Origin: Chara braunii
Lineage: Eukaryota > Streptophyta > Charophyceae > Charales > Characeae
Assembly: GCA_003427395.1 (NCBI GenBank)
Contig: BFEA01000692.1
Coordinates: forward strand, 85,773-119,970
Direction: 5' to 3'
Length of the DNA: 34,198 bases
The notes below the pieces were generated by a model. That model was not told the origin of the DNA and ran no database searches. It was given only the letters and a program-made list of their open reading frames with translations. Below are positions 9,946 through 19,854 of the stretch, in pieces (position 1 is the first letter of the stretch; each line of letters starts with the position of its first letter). Made by a program: the position numbers and the translations under genes.

Positions 9946-11031
9946 TGTAATGAACCCAGACTGGAAGATACTCATCAGACATCGAAATGCAAGACAACTC
10001 AGATCTGGACAATGTCTCCAGTAATCATGAAAGTGATCTCTTATACAATGGCTCGTTACCAATAGACGAAGAGAGTGGAGGGGGAATAGACAGATAAGAG
10101 GGTGGAAGAGATAATCAATGACCACCAAAAGAGTAGCTCAACATTACCCACTCCTTCTCCGGGCTTCCCCTCGCCTCCACGTCACCAAACAGTATCCAGT
10201 AACGAGTCTAACAAGTCCTGATCACATAGAAGTGCCCCGTGGCACCGTTCCCTCGTGAAGACAATTGAGACAATCAGCAGCGCAATAGATCTACGTCAAC
10301 CTCAGGTAAGTACCCCGTTCCTCAATCGTCCACAGATCCCGATCTCCCTCCTTGTCATGACCAATCACCCCGTGTAGACAGCGTGGCCAGTGCCACGTCA
10401 GCAATGAAGACAGGTGGCATGCACCATGTCAACAATGGAGACAGGTGGCATGCGCCACATCAGCAATGGAGACAGATGCCATGCGCCACATCAGCATTGG
10501 AGACAGGTGACATGCGCCACATCAGCAAGGCTGGCGCTCAAAAAGAAGGCGTTAGCATGTCGCCACAGTCCCTTGTCGTCGTCCACAGTGCCAGCGCACA
10601 GCCAGCGTCCAGCCAGCGTCCAGCCAGCGTCAAGGCAGCATAGCAAGACTGAATGTCGACTCCCTGGAGACCAAGCCTTGTGTAATGTTTGACGAGGCTG
10701 ACCAGCCTCAAGTCCCCCACCCACGGTGACTCAGATTGACTCACAGCCGAGGGCCTGGATTGCGGACAGTTGCAGACTTCCACTTGGTCCTGATGCTGTC
10801 TTGGTACCTGCATACAAACAAGTGAGTGTGTCTGACCATCGGCCTGGGCTGGGTCCGTCTTGACTTTGACTGTAGGGCCTTAGGCAGTTGACCAAAGTCA
10901 ACAGTCGGGCGCTCAGGCCCTGGGTTATTTCCAAAGGGCCTTCTGCCCCTTCGTCCTCTCGGTCAGAAGTTGGGGTCGTGGCCTGTGGGCCCCTTAGTTG
11001 TTCAACGAGGCATAATGAACGGGTTATTGCA
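9946..11031 (-). repeat. 5' LTR of element 1
   Basis: Direct repeat of 2011-3041, with TG..CA ends. It is about 55 bp longer, of which 31 bp is one extra unit of the internal tandem repeat. A further 5-bp indel lies about 45 bases from its plus-strand start. Being next to the PBS it is the 5' LTR of this minus-strand element and would hold its promoter, but I could not assign a TATA box with confidence. Confidence 0.93.
10393..10526. repeat. 31-bp tandem repeat inside 5' LTR (4 units plus partial)
   Basis: Units start at 10393, 10424, 10455, 10486 and 10517 (partial), all 31 bp apart. The sequence matches the 3' LTR array (CCACRTCAGCAATGGAGACA then GGTGGCATGC). Confidence 0.9.
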
Positions 11032-12344
11032 TAACATGAATAATGTCCGATAAAGTCGGATAAACAAAATCAAGACTCTAACAGGTCAAGTGCTAACAGA
11101 CAATAACATTAAAATAGCAGCCCATACAGTAGCCACCCAGCCACTTCACAACACTTGTAACAGAGCCTCTCAAGTAACACATTACAAATGAAATGAAGAG
11201 GATAAAAGAAAATAAAGAGGATAAAATGGAATGAAGAGCGGGATAAAATGAAATCAAGAGGACAAAGACGATGATAGTGCCAGAAATATGCCCTCACCTT
11301 ATAACGTGCACATGTCTTTACAATTTCCAACACCTCTTCTGTCGATCTGTTCACACCGCCAAAACAAAATTAGCATTAGCACTCTCCCTCCCTCCCTCCC
11401 TCCCTCCCTCCCTCCCTCACATGAAGTGCCATATGTAATCACCTGCAAAATGGCAGACTGAGAACTCTCCACTTTTCTGAGTTTTGCCACTGGGCTGAGT
11501 GACTTGCTGAGATTCCCATATTCTGCTGAGATTTCTAAGTACATGTGTGTGCATGATTGTTGATTTTCCGTGGGTTTGACTGACTGCATGCTTATATGGG
11601 TGCGTGCGTGACCCACCAGGGTACTTGTGTGCTGGGAAGGCCTACTGGCCTGGTACTTACCTGTGGCCATGTGTTTGCTAGGACGCAGTGGGATTTCAAA
11701 GTAGGCTAGGCCTGTGTAGGTTGAAAAACACTCAAGTAGCGGGTAGGTAGGCAGAAGAAGACAAAAAGTTCGTACCTTCGGAGGCAGAAGTGAATTTAGA
11801 GTCCGGTAGGCTTAGAAGGGAAGGTACCGGTCCAAGTAGCCTGAGTCTAGAGCCTGCAGGAGGGGATATCAGACAGCAATGATGTTTCCCTCCGAAACGT
11901 GGAAGATACTGGTAGCTTGGGAGGCTGCACGGCCTCGAAAGTCACGGCCCAAGGAGGAAGTACTCCAGTATATCTAGGCGGAGAGTGAAGAGCTCTTCCT
12001 CATTTGGCAGTGTGAAGTTTGAGCGTCATGCTGGAGGAGCGAGCGCTCAGTTTTGGACTGCTGGGGAGGACAAAGGCGGGCTTGGCCCTCCACCTTGGCT
12101 ATGGTGGAGAGGACCAAGGACGAGACTCCAGGGGAGTAGAACGAGGAGGAAGACGGTGAGCAAGGAGGAGAAGGAGCGCGAGGGAGGACCTAAGGTGGGC
12201 ACTTGACCCATTCCTCAAGCTTAGTAAAACTTTTACCATCATTTTTCTCTAAGAAAATGAACTTCCAAAATCTATACCGAGCTAGACTCGCGCCTTCTGA
12301 TATTACTCTAAGCCTTTATCCAACTAGTACTACTCTGCCTAGGG
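11032..12344. other. Non-coding DNA right of element 1
   Basis: No gene is recognised. It holds a purine-rich stretch with three to four loose copies of GAAGAGGATAAAATG (about 11189-11265), a (CCCT)n run, and a GA/GG-rich block (12000-12200) that keeps short frames open by composition. ORFs here show no motif of a known family. Confidence 0.5.
11384..11418. repeat. (CCCT)n microsatellite
   Basis: About nine perfect CCCT units; on the minus strand they read AGGG. Confidence 0.95.
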
Positions 12345-13280
12345 CTCTAGCACTCGGGGAACGCGTATGCAGGTAAGCTACCAAAAGACACCCCATGACA
12401 ATTTAAGAATATTATTCTCAATGAATTTGTTATTGTTCATTCTTTCCTTAGCTCGATTGTTTATAGCGTTCAAATTAGCAATCTGCATTCTCCTTTTACA
12501 TCAGCATATGATCAGACCACCCATACTAGGGACATGTCTCGCCTGCCTGAACCAGCCCTTAAAACAAAACATGCAGTTGGACCACCCACACTGGGGACAT
12601 GTCCAGCCCTTCGGAACCAAGTCAAAGAAACACACAACCGGACTACCCACACTGGGGACGTGGCCGGCCTTTCAGAAACCAGTCTAATAAACACGTGGCC
12701 AGACCACCCACAAAGGGGGATGTGTCCGGGTTTTCAGAAACGGAATAAAGCATGCAGTCGGGCCACCCACACTCGGGACATTCCCGGCCCTTCAGAAGCA
12801 ACCCGAATTAAACATTCGACTGGAACACCCACACTAGGAACGTGTCCAGCTTCCCAAAATCAGTCGATTAAACACACAACCAAACCAGCCACAGTGGGGA
12901 TGTGTCCGGCTCTTCAAAAACCACACAAATAAACACTCAACCAGACCACCCACACTGGGTACGTGTCCTGCCCTTCTAAAACCCAACCATTACAGTCAAA
13001 CCATCCTTATCCTTTTGCCACCCTTTCCAAGCAGTCTCTTTTCACATGCATTGTCACTTTTTCCTGTTCAAGTTATGTCCTGAAATAATATGCAAATGAT
13101 ATTATTACAACAATAGTCACAAGCAAGACTGTAGAGGGTCGTACAGATGAGGGCATACGGAATATGGCGTGCAAGACCACCTCAGAGCTCCCCGCCTGCA
13201 GAACCCTCCTGGGCGGTAGAGCTCCCGCAATCACGCGGGTAGCCTAAGGTCCCACAGGCTTGCAGTCAGCAACCAGTCAT
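12345..13280 (+). mobile_element. Hairpin-array element, copy A (non-coding, orientation arbitrary)
   Basis: This segment shares four colinear blocks with 19855-21260. They are CTCTAGCAC (12345-12353), a tandem hairpin array (about 12508-12975), ACATGCATT with TATGTCCTGAAA 29 bp on (13044 and 13073), and a GC block CAGAACCCTCCTG followed by GGTAGAGCTCCCGCAATC (13193-13232). Block order and several spacings match copy B (19855, 20050-20880, 20993 and 21021, 21153-21197). No coding frame fits. I infer two diverged copies of one non-coding mobile element or LTR/leader; its ends were not found and no terminal repeat was identified. Confidence 0.5.
12508..12975. repeat. 61-bp tandem array of hairpin-forming units (8 copies)
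   Basis: Eight units of about 61 bp carry the core CACCCACACTGGGGACATG. They begin near 12515, 12579, 12641, 12702, 12761, 12822, 12883 and 12943. The core itself can fold through CCC..GGG. Arms beside it are complementary in several units: TGGA/TCCA (unit 2), CCGG/CCGG (3), GTCGGG/CCCGGC with one mismatch (5), CTGGA/TCCAG (6). Units 1, 4, 7 and 8 pair only partly. Between cores lies CTTCAGAAAC-like linker. Overlapping frames on both strands are repeat translations. Confidence 0.85.
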
Positions 13281-16200
13281 ACAGGCTAGTCAGAATAAAG
13301 GAGTCAACGGCAGCGGCAGGATGAATCAAACAGCAAGGAAATCGGCACGGCCTTAGCTAACCCCAATCGTGATGGCAGCCAAAAGATGAATATAGATCTC
13401 GCACCTCAACCCAACACAGAGTTGCTACTCCTCCCAATGCCAACAACAGATGCCAACAGCTCCCACCTTAGGATGAAGCAGTGAGAACAATGGCACTCAG
13501 CGGCGGCACCGAATCCCAAAAGGATGGAGAACCAGTAACTGCTCAATACAACAATTGTAAGACGTAGCTGCAGTAACTGTAACAGCCCGCTGCTTGCAGA
13601 AATGACATTCGGCATTAAGCAACTCCAATCCACACTCGATCAGTAGTTGTCACTACCACTACCATGATAGCAGCTATGATGACCGGAAGGTCTGACCATG
13701 ACCACCATCGGAGCTCTCATGGGCGATACAGGAGTAGCAGCCCCCAGCTAGCCACAATGGCCATAAAGACCACTCAGATCATGGCTGACGTCCACCAGAC
13801 AATCTTCAACGCATCGCCACAAACACAAGTATCCAATCCCGGCATGTCCTCAACTATCAGTACACCTGCATGGGCTGTAGACACCCCTACAAACTACAAT
13901 TGACTAACAGCAACAACCTGTGACTTCAACCAACTTCTAGGAAAATGTTCATCCCATTCTTCGACTTGCTCAGCCCACGCAACCTGCCCAAGCCGAAATC
14001 TTCGCAAAATGTCAATCACCAGACCAAACTTTTGACAGTCACAAGGCCAAGTCCAGCACAAATTACTGGTCAATCACTGATTCCCACTGATAGCTCAATC
14101 ACCCAGCCTATTTGTTCAAACAGCAGCCCGTGAACGGTCCACGTACAAGAGTTGGCCTTGACTTTGTTGGCTCTTACACGTCTGCGAACACCCAACCTTA
14201 AGAGGCTTCACCCTGATCTGAACTCTGCCGATGTGGCTTGTGGCCCTTCTTGAACTTCTACTCTTGATGCACCTGGTTGACATTTCAGTCAGGGTCCTGC
14301 ATCTCCCAGGTCGGTTTTCGTACAATCACAGCCTCGCCGCAAGATCACAATTCATAGCCCCGGTCACAGCAGCACGTGCCTACTGAATTGCACGACAGTG
14401 GCAGCTGCCATACTGACGGCGCCTTACTGCTTGGCCCTCAGGCCTTCTCTCAGGAGGTCACGGCCAATCAGATGATGCACCAGTCTTGACATCAACCAGA
14501 GGCAAATCCAGGTAAGTATTCACCGCTTTCCTCCTTCAGCTCTCTTACTTGCTTCCCCCTTACTCCTTTCGACTCTGCACAAGTACTCTCTGCTCGTACA
14601 ATTTTTTTTCTCTTCTCCCCACCTCCTTCTACTTCTTATCCTTCCTCACGTGCATCAAACCCCTCGGACCGCGCTCCAAGGATCAAGGAATTTCACTAGC
14701 TCCCTGAGCAACAAACAGGCACATGCCTACACTCTCAACTGCCATGGCGACCACAAATCTCACGGGAACCTGTCTTTATTTGGACCACAACTGTTTGGTC
14801 TGCAGCTTTTCCTGGCTTTCGATTTTGTTCCACCTAGCCGATGTTGGAACCAGATTCAGCCCTTCTTAAGGGATGTGTGCTCCGGCAAGTAAGTGCCCGT
14901 AGACGGTTCTCTTCCTCCACTTCACCCTCTACTTTTCAACCCGCTTACCTGATGCCGAATCCATCTGCACTAGGTTCACCCGGGTCGAAACTCCGAGTGA
15001 AACCTCCGATCCGCCCGTTTCCGCAAAGGAGCATGCCAATGTGCTTCCTTCTGTCCCGTCCTTCTCTTCCTTCTTCACTGTGCTGCTTTCTCACCGAGTT
15101 GTCACCAACTCTTCCCCCTCTTCTTCGTCTTTCTTCCCATTCCTGGCCTTGAGCCCAGTCGATCACCCAAACTAGCTGTGGCAGTGGTGCAGCCAGCTGC
15201 TTCTCCATCCTCCTCCCCTAGGTGCATCTTCATGCCGGTTGGGTTCATATATCTCTAAGTACTGCAAATGATAGTGTACTTCCACACTCAGGAATATGCC
15301 CTGGCCAAGCGGATATACCACTACTCTCGCCACCTTACGCCCAACTCCCCAATTTGTGGTTGAAAGCAGAAGAAATAAGGCCTTCACGAGCATTTCAAAC
15401 ATTCAAACATGTAACACTCCTCGGCCCGTGTTCGAAAACGAGCAGAATAAAGAAGTCTCTGCAGCATCTGGACAGGTAAGAAATCCCCCCTTCCTATCTC
15501 GACTATCAACAGCTGAGATTGCTTGCCCATTTCTTCTTTATCCCTTTTACCTACCTAATCAGCTCCCATGGTGACTGGCCTGTTCTTGCAGCCGAATTCC
15601 CCGTTCCTGCGCTGTATACTCCTCCCTCTCCCAGACTTCTCTCTGAGTCTCCCTCCTGCTCCTCCTCCTTCCGTCACTCCCTTAACAACCAACCTGACCC
15701 CATTGTTCAGCTTGCCCTGGCTAAAGGTCCGAGATCAAACTCTCCCCCCTTCAACTCTGTTCAGAAATGCCAAACCAAAGCTCTCTTCACGAAACTGAAC
15801 CAAGCGCGCATGGAGTCTTCACCTTCCGCCCTGACAAACCCGTTACCCAATATGGAATTCTGCCATAGCCAATAGCTTTGCAACGTATTAAAACTTCCAC
15901 CTAGCATCTTTTCTCGTTCAAATCCACTGAGAATCGGGCGAGACATGACTTTTTTCTTCCACCTCCACACTTGTTTTCCTCCTCGTTCTCGTCAACTTCA
16001 GTTCTTCCCCTTCTTCCTCTTTTCGTCTTCAAAGTTCACTTAGCTTGCTGACAATGCCCTGGTGCGACAGCAAACAACAATCAAAATCGCCCTCCGCTAT
16101 CGGACCATGCACCTTTCCCCTCCTCCCGCTGAGTGGGTCTCAGCCTATTGCCCACACTTAGGAGGTACAGGCATAGCTCCCGATTCATCCTACTTCAGGG

Positions 16201-16550
16201 CATACCCACACTAGGACTTTCCCTCTATGCTCTGGACGTGATTGCGGTCAGAATCATCCACGTCCGGTCATAAGTGCAGTCAGATACATCTAGGATAGTG
16301 CTGGCGTGAGTGTGCTGTGTCATGGCATCGTCGTAGCCCTTTGCCAAACGAACCTGCCTCATTTCCAAGGCCGATTTAGGCAATAACAAGTACAAAAAAA
16401 CTGAAACCCAAAAAAAGGCACGTGCTTACCTACTCCCACGTGTGGGTTTTCCTTGCTTTGAAAAGCCGCTGCTACGCTGGGCAACGACCTTCAAGTTGGA
16501 GTATCATCGCTGAACTGACAAATCCCGGATGATTCCTAATCACTTAAATT
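13281..16550. other. Unassigned non-coding DNA
   Basis: About 3.3 kb with no recognisable gene. Frames of 60-120 codons lack known motifs and are Pro/Ser-rich from a pyrimidine-rich plus strand. Two CAGGTAAG sequences (14509 and 15473) are each followed by a short C/T-rich tract and then CAG, like tiny introns. A loose echo of the hairpin core (CCCACACTTAGG, CCCACACTAGG) occurs near 16150-16220. Confidence 0.4.
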
Positions 16551-16590
16551 TGTCAACAGTTCACGGGTATACCAACTGATCTGGGCCCGT
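16551..16590 (-). repeat. tRNA-like 5' half beside U6-like sequence
   Basis: On the minus strand GGGCCCAGATCAGTTGGTAT and the following ACCCGTGAACTGTTGACA resemble the acceptor/D-arm/anticodon-arm half of a tRNA, with an A-box-like AGATCAGTTGGTA. About 33 of 38 positions match the tRNA-like sequence at 23762-23800, so the two belong to one family. No B box follows, so this copy is truncated. Confidence 0.6.
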
Positions 16591-16593
16591 TGG

Positions 16594-16691
16594 TCTTTGA
16601 CCGTTCCCCTGCTCCGCACACGTCAACCTTGTGCAGGAGCCATGTTAATCTTCTCTGTATCGTTCCAATTTTAACGGATGTGGCGAAGGAC
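16594..16691 (-). pseudogene. U6 snRNA-like sequence, near full length
   Basis: The minus strand reads GTCCTTCGCCACATCCG, then AAAATTGGAACGATACAGAG, AAGATTAACATGGC, CCTGCACAAGG and AACGGTCAAAG. These match plant U6 in order: 5' hairpin, central region, ACAGAG splice-site-pairing box, the U4-pairing/ISL region (AGCATGGCCCCTGCGCAAGG in functional U6) and 3' end. Several changes fall in invariant positions (AGC to AAC in the AGC triad, GCGC to GCAC). No T run follows as a pol III terminator, and no plant USE/TATA pair is seen upstream. I call it a retroposed or chimeric pseudogene about 98 nt long. Confidence 0.82.
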
Positions 16692-16869
16692 GATCACAGT
16701 GCCTCGTGGGCAGGGAGCTGACCCGGCCCAAGTAACTCACGGCTATATTATTCAGTTCATCCGATTGATTCCGGATCCAAACTTGGGCCTGCATTTCTTT
16801 TCTTTTTTTTTATTTTTATTTGCCCCGTCTATTCTCGGGGGTGGCAATCCGGTTGCTTATTACCGGCAA

Positions 16870-17050
16870 GCATAGAAAGAGAATATGATAAAAGACGAGG
16901 TAGGTAGTGGGCGGTTTCGAGCCCAAGCCAGTCCCGCCTGCGCCACGACCGGTGGCCGGCCAAACACAACCAGGGTAGCACCGGGACGCGGGATCACACC
17001 CTGTCGTGCTGCCCATAGTGCGGGGCCAGGGCCTGCTAGGCCACACCTCG
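16870..17050 (-). repeat. Candidate tRNA-derived SINE
   Basis: The minus strand from about 17045 has TGGCCTAGCAGG, an exact fit to the eukaryotic A-box pattern TRGCNNAGYNGG. About 40 nt on is GGGTGTGATCCCG, which differs by two bases from a B box of the GGTTCGATCC type. A second weaker B-box-like GGCTCGAAACC lies near 16910. Tail and target duplication were not found, so the call rests on box spacing alone. Confidence 0.35.
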
Positions 17051-17079
17051 CTTCCGTCACTTCCCCCCACATTTAACCA

Positions 17080-18720
17080 ACCAACACAATGCTTCCCATA
17101 TTTCCTCTATTGTAACCCCCAATGCCACAGTGGCCCCCTTCTACCATCTTTCTGTCATTGCCAAGAGTTTTCATACAGATTTCCCAAACTGATTTCTAGT
17201 CAACCCCCCCCTCCCTCCGCTCCTTCCCTCCCCCTCCCCCTCTTCCCTCTATGCCCTCTGGTCCCCAACACTATTCTACACACTGGTTTACCAGGCACTA
17301 CTTATTTACAAGTCCAACTGTCTGGACGGTTTACGGGGCTGCACCAGAACAGTCACTAGCTGCAATCCCAACTGCCCAGCGAGACAAGGCAAAACCGACA
17401 ATGCCTACAACCTCATTCCTATGCACAAACGTCTCCTTAACTCGACTACACTCTCTTAGAGTCACCCCCACCCAAGCACATCCCCCTGTACATAGTACAT
17501 ACGACTTATTTACAGTCCTGCTCCGTCAAGCCACCCCATCCAAACACATCTCCCTACACACCACTTACGTGCACACCTGGGAGACCCCCCTTGTTGCTCT
17601 GTATTTACAACCCCACCCACCAGAACAAATATTAACCACAACTCAAGAACGGACATCGACTGCAAACCCACTGCGATTTCAGTCTTACATACCAATCTAC
17701 AAGCCTACCCAAACACATCTCTCTAGTTCTGTATTCACAGTCCCGCTGTCGGGCGCATCGGTCCGGCACCGCATGTGGCAGCGCGGGACCCTCCCGGCCG
17801 TGTCACGCAGGAGTTGGACCAACCTTGCCGCGAACACCCAAATGGAGCTTCCTTAGGCCGCTCCGGCCGAGTGCACCAGCCATACCTCTCGCGAGCCCCT
17901 ACGACAGGATAGGGCCTACGCGAGACACAACTTACCTCCACCTTACGGGAGTTGTCACCTCCCTTCGGTGGGTGTATCCCCACCGAGCTACCAGTCCACA
18001 GTACGAAAGCTACTCGGTTGCAATCGCAGAGGCGGACCAGCCGAGGGCGTTTCTCGTTCGCTGTAGCGTAGGGGGTACGCGCGGTAATACGCATATTGGA
18101 CCCGCACGCGAACCGACATCTTGGGGGCCTGAGGTCCCAAGCGTGGCTCGACGTCGGTCGACCAGGACCCATCCCACACACCACGCGCACACCACTTTAC
18201 GAACACAAAAATAAAACACACACACACGAAACGACACAACACAAACAACGCGACAACGCTCCTAGCCCCTTGGTAGCCATCCCATAACTCTCTGATGCGA
18301 AAATCGGATAGGCGTCGCGCACGAAACTTAATATAAAACCGCGCGGACGCAAGGCTAACTCATATCGACTCGCAATGCAAGCATACGCAAGCGGTCACAA
18401 TGATGGCGTACTATGTGGTACCCATACTCACGCGGTCCCCATTAATCGCGAGGGTCGCGTTCGACACTCAAGTGTCGGCTGACACTCGCCTTGAGGGTTA
18501 ATCTCTCGACGCCGGACAACCGCCATGCGCGGTTGAAGACCACACCCTCTTCTGCACCCTGTGCAGAGAGGTTGAGTAGACAGCTTTAAGCTGTCGTGGC
18601 GGTCGAACATCAAGGGGTTTGACTTTGACGGCTGCCACGGACTATAACGTCCAACTATAAAAACTCCAAAGAGCAAAGGATAACAGAGGGTCTTCCTTCT
18701 CACTCAAGCCCAAATCTGGT
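17080..18720. other. Unassigned GC-rich DNA with scattered short repeats
   Basis: Nothing is recognised as a gene. A 201-codon plus frame (17251-17856) has no known motif and lies in C-rich DNA with few stops. Related phrases recur: TATTTACAGTCCTGCT (17508) and TATTCACAGTCCCGCT (17731), and CCAAACACATCTCCC (17538) and CCAAACACATCTCTC (17708). 18459-18474 is a near-perfect palindrome (CGACACTCAAGTGTCG). The GC-rich part (17745-18200) was checked for rRNA landmarks by eye; none were found. Confidence 0.4.
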
Positions 18721-18769
18721 TAACCCTTGCGCATGATCACTATAAGCCGCACGCATACCCGAGGCACTT

Positions 18770-18779
18770 ATATAAGGGT
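18770..18779 (+). promoter_or_regulatory. Possible TATA box
   Basis: CTTATATAAG lies in a short AT-rich stretch after GC-rich DNA, and about 30 bases on comes CTTCTCACAGTCACAG. This could be an LTR-type promoter for the non-coding element that follows, but there is no gene to anchor it. Confidence 0.25.
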
Positions 18780-19439
18780 TAATTATATAGGACGATCACT
18801 TCTCACAGTCACAGTGAGGCTCCTCTCAGCCATATATGTATGAAATCGCAGGCAATCACACCCAAAGTCCGAACCACAACCATACCTGCAATCACATCAA
18901 AGATTCAACCAGAAGTCCACGCACTACACGGGTTCAACTTCAACCATTCCTTGCACTCATACCCCTCGCTTTAGCCATACAAACCTCACTCGTGCAACTC
19001 TTAAATAAATACTCAATACTTTTGTTGGATGACCATTCAATAAATTCCGGATAAAAACACAACAAAACAATTCAAATCTCAAGGCTAAGCCTTTAGGTTG
19101 AGCGGCAGGAGTGAATTGGAGTTGAATCGTAAACCGACAAATCGACAACCGACCTGTTATCAGAGATAACAGAAGATGATCCTCGCAGGATCTGGCTGAA
19201 ACTAGATCCAGTCCTGAATCAAACGGTCCAGAGGACCTATAACACATGACAGACCAATCCCCAAGCTAAACTCGTAAGCGTATGGAGAACACAACTCCAT
19301 AACACATTCTCACCCAAGATCCTTCTAATTGACTAAACCTGAATCTACCTTCAAGCAGTGCCCAAAGCAAGGGTAGACCCTAGCATAATCTCCCCTATAC
19401 AGAGTGGATCGCCAGAATCGCCATCTGTCAAAATATAAT
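18780..19439. other. Unassigned AT-rich DNA before the repeat arrays
   Basis: No gene or repeat family was recognised. It separates the TATA-like site from the three 122-bp repeats and may be part of the same element. Confidence 0.3.
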
Positions 19440-19765
19440 CTATCTCCTCTAAATTAGGAAAATTTCGGCAGCGCTTCCCGTAGGAAAAGTGCCTTTTTAG
19501 AATTTATATCAGCCCGAATATGAAACCAAAAATAGTCTTTGACTTCTCAAAGTCTAATTTTGTCTAACTCCCTGAATTAGCAAAAATTTGGGCAGCACTC
19601 CCTTTAGAAAAGGAGACTTTCCAAATTTTTACTAAGTCATATACGAACCTTAGACAAGTTGAACTTTGAAAAGTCAAAAATTTGACCAACTCCTTAGATT
19701 TGCAGAAATTTCGACAGCGCTTCCCGTAGAGAAAGTAGCTTACCAAGATTTATACAAAGCCAAGT
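19440..19765. repeat. Three 122-bp tandem repeats with a GGCAGCGCTTCCCGTAG core
   Basis: The core phrase AATTTCGGCAGCGCTTCCCG and relatives start near 19461, 19584 and 19706, about 122 bp apart. Each unit also has TAACTCC..GAATTAGCA before the core and AAAGTC..AATTT after it. In the second unit AAAAATTTGG and CCAAATTTTT flank the core as a perfect 10-bp inverted repeat; in units 1 and 3 this pairing is weaker. Confidence 0.8.
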
Positions 19766-19854
19766 ATAACAAAAGATCTCAGAAAAATGCGAGAATCGAT
19801 CTAAGTAAAATAAACTTAGCTCAGAAAATGCAGACATTGAACTAACTCCTATCG

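Larger units (their letters stand above)
2011..11031 (-). mobile_element. Ty3/gypsy LTR retrotransposon with chromodomain-like tail (element 1), degenerate
   Basis: Two direct repeats of about 1.03 and 1.09 kb (2011-3041 and 9946-11031) start TGTAATGAA and end TTATTGCA. They are flanked outside by TAAC (2007-2010 and 11032-11035), a probable target duplication; four bases are seen where five are common. Read on the minus strand the order is 5' LTR, PBS, gag with zinc knuckle, protease, RT, RNase H, integrase, chromodomain-like tail, 3' LTR, which is the Ty3/gypsy order. All reading frames are broken by frameshifts, stops and two nested insertions, so it is a non-autonomous relic. The polypurine tract before the 3' LTR is weak. 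LTR presence, order and PBS are seen directly; lineage is from family knowledge. Confidence 0.93.

Noticed and set aside
17251-17856. 201-codon plus-strand open frame
   Set aside because: No motif was recognised, composition is C-rich with few stops by chance, and there is no supporting structure around it.
17745-18200. GC-rich block suspected to be rRNA or spacer
   Set aside because: No conserved rRNA phrases were found on either strand by eye.
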